Source of the DNA: Rhynchopus euleeides | Lineage: Eukaryota; Euglenozoa; Diplonemea; Diplonemida; Diplonemidae | Reading direction: 5' to 3' | Assembly: GCA_963210315.1 (NCBI GenBank) | Contig: OY723300.1 | Span: forward strand, 372,001 to 436,000 | DNA length: 64,000 nucleotides | Shown: positions 30,201 to 40,300 of the stretch, in pieces | Layout: every line of letters starts with the position of its first letter | Position numbering within the stretch: the stretch's first letter is position 1 | Notes under the pieces: model-generated | Told to the model about the DNA's origin: nothing | The model's database searches: none | What the model saw: the letters and a program-made list of their open reading frames with translations, nothing else | Made by a program: the position numbers and the translations under genes

Positions 30201-31846
30201 GCTGCCGTCACGGCCACCTCCACCCCAGCCCAGACGAGACACGCGAGCGACAGGAACCCCAGCCCCCAGACCCCGCCCGACAGGGCCCCCGCCGACGCCA
30301 GGACCGGCAACACCTCTGCCACTCGCTCCGCCCGACTCACCCGACGCAGCGCGTCCAGCCCGGCGCCGATCCGGTCCTCCGAGCGGCGGACGGAGGCAGG
30401 CAGGAGAACCTCCAGGCGCGGCCTGCGGGCCACCCATCGGGATCGCCTGCGGGCCCTCCACGACCAGCGAGGGAGCCAGCCGCGTCGGTTGGCCAGGCGG
30501 CGCTGCCGTACCATCGCCGAGCCCACCAGCACCCACCCGCCCGTCGCCAGCCCGTATGCGGACGCCGCCACCACTCCTGCCCGTAGATCGCTCGCAGATA
30601 GGACCTCAACCCAGAGCGCGCCGGCGGCGATCACGGCCGCCCCGCCCAGGCCCGCCGCCAGCCCGCACGCCTCCGTGAACCCCGGGAGCACACCCGCCGC
30701 CCTGCCCGACACCCTCAGCCAGCGCACCACCCGGCTCACCCGCCCTAGGGCCCAGGAAATGCCCCGCGCCGCTCTTGATGGGGACAGCCCCGCAGCCAGC
30801 AGTACGGGCAGGACCCCCAACCCCCACCACCAGGCCCAGGCCGTCTCTCCCTGTAGTGCGACCCACCTAGGCTCCCAGACGAAGACGAACCCCCAGCACG
30901 CAGCAGCTGACGAGGCCCAGGCGCGTTCCACCCCGCCCGCCACCACCCAGCAGCACCCTCCCACCACCGCTGCTCTCCACGCTTTCGACTGCCCCCACAC
31001 ACTGTGCATCAGCCTCGTCGCCCGTCTCCGCCCGACTGCCCACCAGCCTCGCGCCCGGCACCGACTCAGGGCAAATACAGCCGGCCACCAGCTCCAGCCC
31101 AGCGTCCCCGCCACCACCACCGCCCACCCAAGAGTCGCCCTTACCCAGCCAACCCCCCAGTACCCGCCCAGGGGGGGGAGCTCGGGGGAGGGGGGTGGAA
31201 AGACATAAGCTGGGAGGGGGGAGCCCGGGACGGGGGGGGGACCACACGACACTCCCTCCCACCATCCCCCACAACGCGGGCAGAGCCCATCTCGTCCCCC
31301 CCTGTCAGCTATCACGCCGGGGGCGCCGTACTTGGCCCCGCGGGGGCGGCTAAGCGGCTTCCGCCGCTCCAGAGGCCCTGCGGGCGTGGTCTCTGCAGCG
31401 GTGACCGCCGCTGCCTGCTCGGGGGGGGGCCGCGGCCCTTCCGCAGCCGTCGGGGAGTGCCGTTGGGGGGTGCATGAAGCCGGTGGGTCAGACCGGTGTG
31501 CTGTTGTTGGGGGGGGGCCCGTGTGGGCCCCGCCCTCCCCCGGCTCCGCCTGTCCCGGTGCTGCCGCCGCCGCCGCAGCCGTTGCTGCCGCTGCTCCCGC
31601 CGCTACCGGGGGCGACCCGGGCTGCCCACGTGCGGGGGGTTGCGACCCCCGCGCCGCTGCCGCTACCGGGGGCGGCCCGGGCTGCACTCGTGTGGGGGGC
31701 TGCGACCCCCCCGTCTCCCTCGCTACCGGGGGCGGCCCGGGCTGCTCTCCCGCTGGGGGCGTGAGCGCCGCCACCAGCAGCGCCATGAGGGCCCACTGCC
31801 CTCGCCTCCTCGCGTGCCCACGGCCGGGCGCATCTCGCGCCTCCAT
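24272..31846 (-). CDS. Non-LTR retrotransposon polyprotein: membrane region, OTU, RT, RLE, OTU, FYVE-like finger
   Basis: The frame is open from 32374 (2700 codons); I start at the ATG at 31846 because the first 176 codons are C/T-rich filler. Numbering below is from 32374. Pro-rich 177-400; several strongly hydrophobic Trp/Ala/Val segments about 405-735; OTU-like protease with TGDCLFAAL (C803) and GNHYEGV (H916); Cys/His finger about 1000-1080; reverse transcriptase about 1270-1620 with GAGPSGLRADHL, IDYANAFN, QGDPLGPLLF and YLDDG (D1469, D1470); CHEC plus H and C knuckle from C1789; endonuclease words KPADVFL and AIDVTVW about 1847-1870; second OTU with GDCAFDAL (C2110) and GHYVPL (H2222); FYVE-like CEKC, RHHACGRC, CASC about 2271-2300; three QGGGS-NTAPSG repeats near 2410-2510. 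No APE endonuclease or RNase H seen. Appears intact. Confidence 0.8.
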   Translation of the reverse strand: MEARDAPGRGHARRRGQWALMALLVAALTPPAGEQPGPPPVARETGGSQPPTRVQPGPPPVAAAARGSQPPARGQPGSPPVAAGAAAATAAAAAAAPGQAEPGEGGAHTGPPPTTAHRSDPPASCTPQRHSPTAAEGPRPPPEQAAAVTAAETTPAGPLERRKPLSRPRGAKYGAPGVIADRGGRDGLCPRCGGWWEGVSCGPPPVPGSPLPAYVFPPPSPELPPLGGYWGVGWVRATLGWAVVVAGTLGWSWWPAVFALSRCRARGWWAVGRRRATRLMHSVWGQSKAWRAAVVGGCCWVVAGGVERAWASSAAACWGFVFVWEPRWVALQGETAWAWWWGLGVLPVLLAAGLSPSRAARGISWALGRVSRVVRWLRVSGRAAGVLPGFTEACGLAAGLGGAAVIAAGALWVEVLSASDLRAGVVAASAYGLATGGWVLVGSAMVRQRRLANRRGWLPRWSWRARRRSRWVARRPRLEVLLPASVRRSEDRIGAGLDALRRVSRAERVAEVLPVLASAGALSGGVWGLGFLSLACLVWAGVEVAVTAARLRESEMRDAVTLDLWRSVQPMRRTRLLCATSERPPLFLGPRDLCGGDLEMEEDWTGVDEVLSQFGGSRVPNQATGDCLFAALTPTAALPSHDDIVGMRSELSRRAGDASVKPQLLHLLGDARRVEEYRAGLAGAAHGDHLALHLAAGAWDLSVVVVQEGRGQAIRVDPRRPKKQGPAPADVRVVALSGNHYEGVAMPLARRRALRESAAPAHLSPATCRDACPAALGEGAQEAEGAGLGDVRRRWFCPLTACAGSALHRHTPYSSKETLRKHAQAHADQGEEFPPSALRLLGMKKCMWCSKVMSTSLDSCVKCRPRGATPVVPNRRAPSAAEAADAGRLPPLESIHTERVGVSLSVPGAILRPAAVAYSQALWDVAANSSSTTAWLRLLLVPKTLFRTYRGGKKKQLLAKRAREEAIILWREGRASELWRRARTEAPGPGRVEAAPTWEETEEAVVQAARQGRYSAAMARTRSAGLAPATPATKAKLLAMHPEADSPAISAATRVVPADATPAEVFKALKGLPRGTGAGPSGLRADHLRELVQVEGVDVLPALTAVVNVLRRGEAPPQLARHIAGASLVALPKPDAGIRPIAVGETLRRLVAKTLTADVREQAGKLLLKGRQVGVAVDGGLEAATAVVKDFAARNRGADKVLLKIDYANAFNMVNRQAFIDAVRRDLPELSAWVEWCYASPSALIYRGEVLESQRGVQQGDPLGPLLFSLAIRQLTEDLGKLPGVEGSVWYLDDGTLMGSPGAVGHAFAILERRSAELGLVVARRKCEVISLNGHSVEGLRGAGLDVAATEKERATRMDLLHHNFEFLGAPVGDAEFCERVMDTKLREKFIPNLRQLHHLQDAQVAMTLLRHCEGFCKLVFQMRAIGYAGREYLRQYDKEIGMVLASVLGDRDGTLPDDARDQAALPVRLGGMGIRRSEDHITAAALAAASSFFPLCVQLDSGYRWDADAWRVAATAHNELVAEADWVDPHKRPGEPLRQRDLSLAIISRQHETLLAEADVLSKGRQLSASLPGAGAWVTVTPEQQFAMGREEYQVAARLRLGLVVFAPGSRCHECGDAMDVLGAHVFSCQASADRIKRHDAVKLGVLGLARDAGLGPQLEPNHLLLGGGKPADVFLPCGIGESRGRAIDVTVWSTCAESARQGAARARGYTASRAEASKHRKHGARCQEVEIAFSAFALEQSGGMGPEAVRLFRHLVSFAVDHKLGDRAELTRSWAARIVVPLMRAVGRSSLRRGALCTDLRSGQTRERVLPDPLVGVEPDYFFAPDTDLAPAPHFDGHMDAEDFMCDPDDAAGPEEPTPEPEPAPPRRPRPPPPPAEGDLPQPAGGVAADPLAQLLEWRGQTDGRLSLSSLQQQARLGLVEPDGWSFRVGDCAFDALATLGARSVKQSSGWLRQEAVRRAMRDPDLRMRVEEGPNQWAEQMMRAGSDDVRTWADFIALAAAARVTRCVVLVLIDNHQPMLLSPVGAGAVVDAHCLRRTGGQHGHYVPLVMPEPMRQHLAGLPPKPMAADVTGCDGDSPMQMVRQGGSAGQVEECEKCRRPFDRSARHHACGRCWRKVCASCAVRGERCPGYIDRVAVDVDAPDPAEQPAVTPDLREVLESARARPRRRKPIPSRMHDTPMGPRQPSAPHDSSGAAHHPTRVKEEVAEEPVAPGQDVEMHQGGGSQTSNTAPSGAPSATHGHSVPPAESASRAAPAPMQGQAQHAECPPSGSGATENHQGGGSQTSNTAPSGVPSAAPVTAAGAQPSGPAQAARRRQGGGSHTFNTAPSGTSGGTAPGGAGGIQGVAATMMRNAAQARRDGQRRSRTAASSRRLEELRQGDAAGPMEFDDDPANVWEPEDDLQAIDAYGDDETPAANIPALQELAASRVWAEGVVARARGMAPCVSMGGAIPRTVEAWRHCFHPSYGLCPLSPRVAGDVAAEWLQARILQGGAQAEPGNQTREPGVSLRVYMRKLQTEVERGE

Positions 31847-32169
31847 CACGACTCGCGCTCGCGTGCGTCGGGGGTGGGAAGGGGGGGACTGGGAAGGGAA
31901 GGGGAACAGAGCCCGAGGGACAAGTGGCCCCAGGGGGAGTGGTTTTTTGCTTGGGGATACGCTATTAGCCCAACCAGCCCTCCCGACTCTGCCCGCCCGC
32001 AAGTTCAAGAAGAAGTTTGGAAAGGGGAAAAGGGATGGGGGAGAGGAGGGAGAGGGAGGGGTTTTTGAAAGGGGAGGGGAGAACCCAACCGACCCAACCG
32101 ACCAGGGGGGGGGAGCGCGAGTGTGTATACCAATGAAGTACAGAAACAATGAAGTACAGAAACTGTAGC

Positions 32170-33257
32170 TTAAGAAATCGTTGGTCCTCTCCCGGACTCC
32201 CGGGAGAGCTGTCGGAGGCCATCGAGGTTCTGTTCCGATCCCTTCCCACGGCACATGTTCTTCAGGAAGGAGAGCAGGGGGTACATCGTCGTCTCGCAGG
32301 CGGTGCACTTCGGTTCGGACCTGATGACGTCGATGCAGGGGCGGAGCAGCTGCAGGCAGGCTGCCATGAAGCATGTGTTTGCTCCCTGACCGTCAGCCGT
32401 CCGCGGGAAGGACCACCAGGCTGCAACCATGCGGAAGGGGGTATGCGGAGGAGATGCGGGTTTGCGAGAGGCAGGCGATGTCACAGGGGTCACCCTCGGG
32501 CGCTTCCGCGGGCTGCCGGTGCTGGAGTGGGAGGGGTGCCCTGGAGGGAGCGGCGCACCGTCGTCATCTGCGCAATGTCCAGGAAAATCGCTGCCACCGA
32601 GCTCCCTCTCCAAGTCATACTCCGCCGCCGAATCACGCTCCGTCACCGAATCCAATGAGCCAGGGTCATCCTCCGGCACAGGCGTGCTCCTGGTGGTGCT
32701 GCTGCTGCGCTTCCGCTTGCCCTCCGTCGACACGCAGGAACCCGGATGCGCACAGTACTCCTCCCAGGTGAGGCCGTGCGCCGAAGCGGCATGCGAAGCC
32801 AAACTCACAAAGGGGGTCCCCTTCTTCGTGCAGGTCTCCCCACACACCTTGCAGCATGGCACCGAGGGTGCAGCAGACACCGGCGTCGCGACCGCATCCG
32901 CCTGCGCTGACCGCCGTCCGCACCTGAGCTCAACCTCACTGAGCTGCTGCCTCAGCTCAGCCACGCACCGGTCCATCTGCCACTTCCCGTTCACCACCTC
33001 CTCCCACAAGTGATGCACCTCCACCAGACCCATCTCCGAGAAGGGCCTCAGAGGCTCCTGACCGGGGAAGATTATTTTAAGCTTCCCCGGCACATCCTTC
33101 GTCAGCGTGGCGCGCACCTCCTCCTCCAGGCACCTCACCGCCAGGTCCGCCACCGCCGAGAGCATATCCCCGAGGTAGGTCACGGAGTGGGGGCGCCGTT
33201 TCCGCAGCCAGTCGACGCTCAGCAGGTTCTGTCTTTCTACCGTACCCGGCGCCGCTG
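32170..33257 (-). pseudogene. 5'-truncated ORF with zinc finger and USP-like cysteine box, probable retrotransposon ORF1
   Basis: The frame continues into copy 2 and borrows 11 codons from its end, so the true N-terminus is lost; about 362 codons of host frame remain. It shows a charged helical region, a C2H2-like finger (CCKVCGE, HAASAHG), a Ser/Arg-rich acidic linker with KRKRSSS-type basic runs, and near the end GQGANTCFMAACLQLL followed by YPLLSFLKNM. That resembles the catalytic cysteine box and next helix of ubiquitin-specific proteases. The frame stops about 50 residues later, before any His box, so at most the first part of such a domain is present. It overlaps the start of the open polyprotein frame by 205 nt in another frame, which could permit frameshifting; this is inference. 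Confidence 0.5.
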
Positions 33258-34395
33258 TAGAGGAGGCATAGCAAACGGAAATCCCTAACAAAATTTTGTC
33301 TCCGAAATTATTTTGGCCAATTTTCTCCCGAAAAACCTAGAAACCAGACCCACCGCACATCGAGAATGTCATTTTTCGGTGATTTCTGGGGTCTGGGGGC
33401 CTTTTGCCACCCTCCCGTGCCTCATCATGTGTTGATCCCTCCTTTATTAATTGTCAGGTAGGTAACCCTGCACGGGTGTTGTCACCGTTGATCACTCTTT
33501 ATTAACTGTTAGGCGGGTAAACCCTGCACGGGTGTTGTCACTGTTGATCGCTCTTTACTAATTGTTAGGCGGGTTAACCCTGCACGGGTGTTGAGCCCTC
33601 TTTGTTAATTGTCAAGTGGGTAACCCTGCACGGGTGTTGTCACTGGTGATCACTCTTTACTAATTGTTAGGCGGGTTAACCCTGCACGGGTCCTGGCCCG
33701 TGCCTGTGTGTGTTGGGGGGGGGGGGGGTAGTGAAATAGAAGTAGAAGGGAGCGGAGCACAAGAATGGTGTGTTGGGGGGTGGGGGAGCTCTTTCCAACA
33801 TGTCCGCATCTGCATTAAAACCTATTGTCTCTTTGTGCCCCTCACCACTCAACCATAAAGGTTGCCCTGCCTTGGGAACAGGGAATGGGGTTTAACACGT
33901 GTGGCGGTCCTGTTGGATGGAGTGCACATGGAACAGTATGGTGTGGGAATGTATCGTGACTTGTGAAAGGGAGAGTGGGTGGGGGTGGGGGCGGGGGGGG
34001 GGGGGGGGGCGGGGGGCTTCCTTCAGCGATTCCAGTGAGCTGCAATCCCAAGGCTGTCCTTTCAAACGCTTGCCAAGGCGTACGCCGTTTAGGTGTGGAC
34101 TATTGAAATAAAAGGAAAACGAGGCTTTGGAAAAAGCCAAACTGATCGAATGGAAGATTGAAGGATGGGCAAAGTTTGTTGAAAGTAACATGGGGGGGGG
34201 GGCAGTCAAGAAGTGGGGGCTTGATTGTCGAGAGTGAATGGAAAAGTGAAGTGGGGGGGGGGGGGTTTGATCGTCGAGAGTGAATGGAAAAGCAAGCCTC
34301 CCAGCACCTTCTTGCAATGTTAGTCCTTTTTGTAGTCACTACCACTACACCAGGAGTGGGGGGGGGGGGGGGGGCAACCCCTTGATTGGCCTGTG

Positions 34396-37300
34396 TCAGG
34401 TCCCAGCTCTTGTTGAAACAGAACGCAAACCCTTGCGATGTGTGGCTTCCAAGTTGGCCTGTGTCCCTTTGATCCACATGAAATGATCCCCAACCCCAGC
34501 CTGACCCAGGTTAGCCAGGGTCACACGTCTGTCTGGAGGAAAATCCTGGAGGGTGGTGTCAATGGAGGTGAAGTTGTAAGAAAGGGGGACATAACTGTTA
34601 AATCCTGAAGCAAAGTCATCATGATTACCAGGATAAATCATGTTCGTGACGACTGTGATCAAGACATTCTTCATTGTGGAAAGAACAGAAATTTCGTCAT
34701 CCTCTGCATACCTTCTCGTTCTTAAACGGGTAAGCACGTATGGCTCACTACCGTCGTCAAGGGGTTGGCAGGGATGGTACGGGAGATTTCCCCACATTCT
34801 CACCGCCTCCACTTCCGGTTGCACCTCTCTGCATGAAAGAGAAGCCGCCATTGCAGTCACAAAATTGACGGCTTCTTCGCGAAGGGAAGCGCCCCCACGT
34901 GGGTTGCCTGTGAGACATTCATGAAAAGCATGAAACAGGCAATTCCCATCACCAGGCACATTGACTGTGCTCAGGGAAAACAAGAGAAGACGTTGCGTGA
35001 GGGTATCATGACGAGACGCGGGATTGTCGATGCCCTTGTCAGGTACGTGGGGCCTCCGTGGACCGGGACAGGGGAGTGCCATGGGGACCGCCTTCCTCCG
35101 CATATCCTCTTGCTCCATTTGTTCTTGTGCGTTTTCCACGTTTGGACCCATGTTCTGAATTCTATAAAAAACACTTGAAGCACGGGAAAAGTCACGCTCA
35201 GTGGGGAGGTGGAGGGAGTAAAAATTCGTTTGGGTATCCTGCCGGTACTGGTAAAGGAAGATAGTAGGGAGAGAAGCCGTACTTCCTGCTTCCCAGTTCT
35301 TTGCCTTCTCACACCATGTGCGAGGCCGTAACTCCCTGACCCTGGGTTTACCTTCCTTGTTCTGAGTAATAATTCTCAAGCGAATCTGGTGCACATTCAC
35401 AAAAAAATGCAGGGCAAAAGAACCACCACGTTGGGTCACCTTTTCATCTTCCGCCGCTTTGCACATACTCTTGCGCCAGTGAACGAGAGACTGGTGCCTT
35501 TCATGTACGGGCAGGTTCTTCTCCCCCTTCTCTTCAAAAACAGAAGCAAGGGTATCCTTGTGTATTTTCATGAGGTACACCTCCAGGTCGTGTTTCATGT
35601 TTGTTGCGTCACCAAAGGCACTCTCACGCAGAGCGCGGACTGACTGGTACGCAGAAAAACGGTTGAAACGGAGGAGGGAAAGAAAAAAGCCGTCACCTTC
35701 CTGCACAGTATCTGTGACGGGGAGATGGTGGTATTTCGAAAAATACAGCAGGGTCTCTGGGATGAGGTGGCGTTGGGAAGTTGCTGGAATGTATGACTCG
35801 TCACTCAGTTGAGCCGTATCATACCTCCCATGTCCAAGGCGCCCCTTCTTGTCTCTTGGGGTCTCTGGCACCTGGGAGAGGTCAATGACTTCAGTCCCCC
35901 CAAACCGTTTTCTCTTCCGGACTGTGGGCCCGCTCCGAACAACAGAACGCGACTTCACTGCCACAGGGAATGTGCGCCTGGGTCGGGTGCCAAAAAATTG
36001 TGCCTTGGTGGTGGGGAGGACACCTTTCGGCACAAGTTTAAAAACTTCATATGCATGGCTTTCCCGATCCAGATCCCCTGCGGCAATGGCGCGCTTGGCA
36101 GTGTCCGTGTCGTGAACCACCCAATAAAGCGTTTCGCGCGGATAGGCGTGCAGTTGGGCTGGAGTCAACTTCTGCAATGTGGCAACGGTGTCTTTGAGGG
36201 GGAAGGCAACCATCCAATGCAGAGTTTGACGGTTAAAAAAAAAGAGGGCTGGGGAAGAAATAGACTGAGGATCATCAACAAAGGTATTTTTTTTACTTAC
36301 CGGCAGAAGCCGATAGCCATTGTTCCGGAGTCCACTTGTGTGCTGTTCGATGGCCCGTTGCATCGTTGCCAGCGTGAACTTACCGGTCCAGTGAAAGCTC
36401 TCTGGATTGACCTCGTGTTGCAAAACCTGCATCTCCCGGAAGGTGAGAAACTGGATGCCACACTCACCCAAAAACCAGTTGAGGGAAGCCCAACCCCCCT
36501 CGTGCGTGGACTCCGACGCATGCAACACACCATCCTTCTGCCGCCCACAACCTGGAGAGGCGTGGAGGCCGAGAGGAAAACAATGCTCATTCAGGAGAGC
36601 GATCCTAGCCGCCCCAACATCATTTGCCTCAGGATCAGCCTCATCACCCACCTCCACCTCCTCTTCCTCCTCCTCCTCCTCCTCCACAGCATCCACAGCA
36701 TCCACAGCCTCCTCACCATCCTCACAACCCTTGCCATCCTCACCCTGTCCCTTCTCCTCTTTCAACGCAGCAGGTGCAGTCTTCACTCTCCGGTAGAGCT
36801 CCGTGATTGTATCTACCACGGAGGGCGAGATGGTGTCGGGGAAGGTGCGGGCCTTCAAGCCAAGGGTCTCCTCCACGGCCTCGACATGGCCACTCAACTG
36901 CTCCGTCCAGTTGCGCAGGAGGAGGGCGGAGAGGTCGCGCTTCGTCTCCCCAGCCTCCACCTTCAGGCCCGCCTTGGCCAACAACGCGAACAGGGTGGGG
37001 GCGTCGAGGCGGCCCAGCCGCTCCCTCGGCTGCAGCTGCTGCCCCTTCTCCCGCAGAATGGGGAGGATTCGCCCCCACTGCGTCAGGGCAAAGCGCACAC
37101 GGACGTCGTGCGACGCAGACGAGACAGCGTCGGACCCCCACGGCTTCAGCCCCGCCTTCCGCAAAAATCTGGACAGCGGTTTCGAACGAACCGGAAGGAT
37201 GCCAACTGCCTCCTTCACGGACTTCAGCCGCTCCACCCAGACACGGGCATCCGCAGAGCCAGGGCCACACAGCTTCTCAGCAAAGCTGCGTGTCAGCGCC

Positions 37301-40300
37301 TCCTTCTGCCGCGCCACCTCCTTTCCCTTGCTCATCGCCGTGACAGGGATGGCGTGGAGGGCGCAGAGGCGGACGAGGTCAGGGTGGGCCACCCCGCTGA
37401 CGGCCTTCAGCGCAGCCGCAGAAGCCCCCGTGGCGGTGTTCGCCGCGGCCTCGGTGTACATCCCGCCACGGGTCTTCTTCCGCGCCCGCTTCGCCTGGCG
37501 CAGCAAACGGCCGTACCTGTAAGGCGATGGAAAGGAATGGTTGTACGACGAATCACACTGAAAACAGGAAATGGTGATAATGAAGTAGTCTTCTTCGTGA
37601 CTTGGAAAAGTCATGAAGAAGAGAGGAAGAGAGAATGACAATGAATGAGATAAAAAAAATCTATCGGTTCTGACTCTGCCAGCATATGTTGTTGCGATGT
37701 AAAAAAAAGAACGAAGGGAGGGGAGAAAAAAGGAGGCTGAAGAGCCTGCATACCTTGCGTTGTTGCAGTTGCCATAACCCAACAGGAAGCGGTTCACCTT
37801 GCTCTGGGTAATCCCAGACAAGGCAGCAGAAGAGAGGTTGGGGGCCCTCTGCGCCAAGAACGATGCATTCCCAGCCACACACTCTGCGAGGTCTTGTGTG
37901 GAGGGTAGCGAAGGGAGGTCTTCGGGTGATGCCGACGCCATTGCAGCTTCATCGTAGCCGATGAACCTTGCCAATGTGCTCGCAAACCCCTGGATGCAGG
38001 GAACCCAGACCTCCGCAAATACATCGTGGTGATCCTTCACCACCTCCAACGCCTCAGCCCGCCCCACCTCCTCCTCACCGTGGCGGGGTTGTCCCCAATG
38101 CTTCCGCAGGGCAGGGAAGTCGTTGTCGGCGGAGTCGGCGCTCAGGTCGCGGGCGAGGAGGTGCAGCGGCCTCAGCACACCCCATCCCGCCTCGAAGTTG
38201 ACCTCGAGGCGGCCCGTCTCCTCGTTCAACCGCCTGGGCTTGAGGTCGTTGAGGAACCTCAAGTACAGGCTGCCAATGAAATGGCAGGCTGCACAGTAGG
38301 CGGCGACGGTGGGGGTCCCCAGAAGAGTGAGGATCTCTGTCGCAGTCGGGGTGAACCGCTCCTCTCTCACCATCTCCAGGATGGAGGCGGAGAACTTGAG
38401 GAGGCGGGAGCACTGCTGAGGACGGGCATGCCACTTCGACCCCCGCTCACGGGCAAACCCCAGGCCCCGGGGGTAGCGCATGTCAAGTGCTTTCCCAAGC
38501 TCAGCATCCACGAAAATGACCCCGGCGGTTGACCGGCCGTTTGTCGGGTCGAGGACTGCAAGTACGCTGGCAACGTTGGCTGCCGGGTCGACCCGATGAG
38601 ACATCATCAAGGCCTTCCCCGCCGTCTGCACTGCGTACTTCAGTGCGCCTCCAACCTTATGGTGCATGCACCGTAGGTGGACGATGGCGCCCCCCGCGTC
38701 CCTGGTCGCCTTCGCCTCCGTGCTAGCATGGTCGCTCAGGGTGGCGTTGCTAATACGGAGCTTGTGGGCGGAGACTATGCGGCGGACCGCCTGCAGGTTG
38801 GAGGTCTTCCCTGCAGCCTTCCCGTTCTTCAGGGGGAGGGCGGAGGCGCAGGCCCCGCGTACGCGATTCTCGTCTGCAGCGACGTGGGCGGTGACAACGT
38901 GCAGCGAGACACTACTCCGGCCCAAGGAGGAGGTGGCATCGTGGGCGAGGGAGAGGGTGGCCTTCTGCCGGTCTTTGCCTAGGCCCCCTCCGCCGGTCTG
39001 CGTCCTCGCGACATCCTCCAAGAAGACGGCGAAGGAAGCCGCTCCGCTCGGGATCTCGAATTCGCGGAGCGTCCAGCGAGAGGGGATCGGCATCTCCACC
39101 CCATCGCTCAGGAGCTTGATGATGTCGCGCAGCACCCTGCGCGACGACTCCTGACCGATGCCAGCCATCCGCAACTCCAACAGCGCCCGCAGCACCTTCA
39201 TGGGGTAGGGCTCGGTGCAGGACTTCCGGCCCGTCACCCCACGAAGAACAATGTCCCCCTTGCGCCCGAGAACCTCGTGCGCAGCAGCCAACTCCTCCGT
39301 CAGCTGCGCAATGCGGTCCTTCGCCCTCAGCAAGGCCTTCTGCAAAGCCTTGACCTGCAAGACCCGCTCGGGGAGGGTCTTGGAGGGGCGCCCCACGGGG
39401 GCCGGCGGAGGCGTGCCCTGTCCGACGAAGTGGAGGCTGCACGGCCGTCCCGGCACTGCATTTCCGATGCAGTACTTCTTCTTCATCCCCCGGGTATCAC
39501 TACCCTTCTCGTGAGGATGCAGAGCAGAAGACATGCAGTCGGCGTTCTCCTTCACCAGGGAGAAGAGGGCGGTGTCCGACACCTTCGCACCTGCGGGCAA
39601 GAGGGAGCGCAGGAGAGTCAGGTACTCGGCGCTGCTGATGCAGCACCACCCCTCACCAGCAGCCACAGCGTCACGCAACGCGTCCATCGCAGTCGCAACG
39701 GGGGAGTCGGTGTTGGCGTGGGAGGCGGAGTCAACGGGGCAGGCGGAGTCGGCGAGGTCGGCGAGGTCATCGAGGCTGGCGAGGTCGGCAGGGTCACTGC
39801 ACACAGAAGAACCAATGTCGACATCGTCGGCGGGACTCGTCGGAGACGTCGGTGGGAGCGCGGCAGGCAGAGGTTTCGGCGGCACGGGAGTCGGTGACGG
39901 AGGCGCCTCAGGCTCATCAGGCTCGTCGTTGCCAGCAGCAGCAGGACCCCGCGTGACCGCCGAGATCACGCTCTGCGAGACGGGATCCGCATCCTCGGGG
40001 TGGGAGAGGAGCGCCGCCTGATCAGCGAGATCATCGGGCTCACCCAGAGGAGCGATCAGGACATCGTCGGGGAAGCAGCGGCCCGGGGACGAAGCAGTCA
40101 ACTGCCGGATTGCCTCTTCGGAGGAGAGGGGATTGGGCCGACGGATATCTGCCAAGCAATACATCTTCTGCACGCCGTTTGAGGTCCGGCTCGTTACGGG
40201 TTTCGGCCATCCTGCGTTGCGGAGAAGCGCACCCGCGACCTTCCCCGTAGTCTCGTCTGGGATACCCTGCAGCTTGCACGCTTCCGCGAAGGTAACCAAG

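Larger units (their letters stand above)
23820..33257 (-). mobile_element. RLE-type non-LTR retrotransposon, 5' end cut by copy 2
   Basis: Read on the minus strand the element ends with a 3' UTR (CCCCT repeats, CTTTGCCGCTCG, then GACGGGTTTTG) and a poly(A) of 16 at 23835-23820. The long frame (24272-32374) carries reverse transcriptase followed by a zinc-knuckle and restriction-like endonuclease, the order of R2/NeSL-like elements. A second open frame upstream (32170-33257) with a C2H2-like finger is probably the first ORF. The 5' end is lost at 33258 where main-family copy 2 begins. A 3'-terminal fragment of the same element is at 50686-50985. No target-site duplication was found. Confidence 0.8.
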
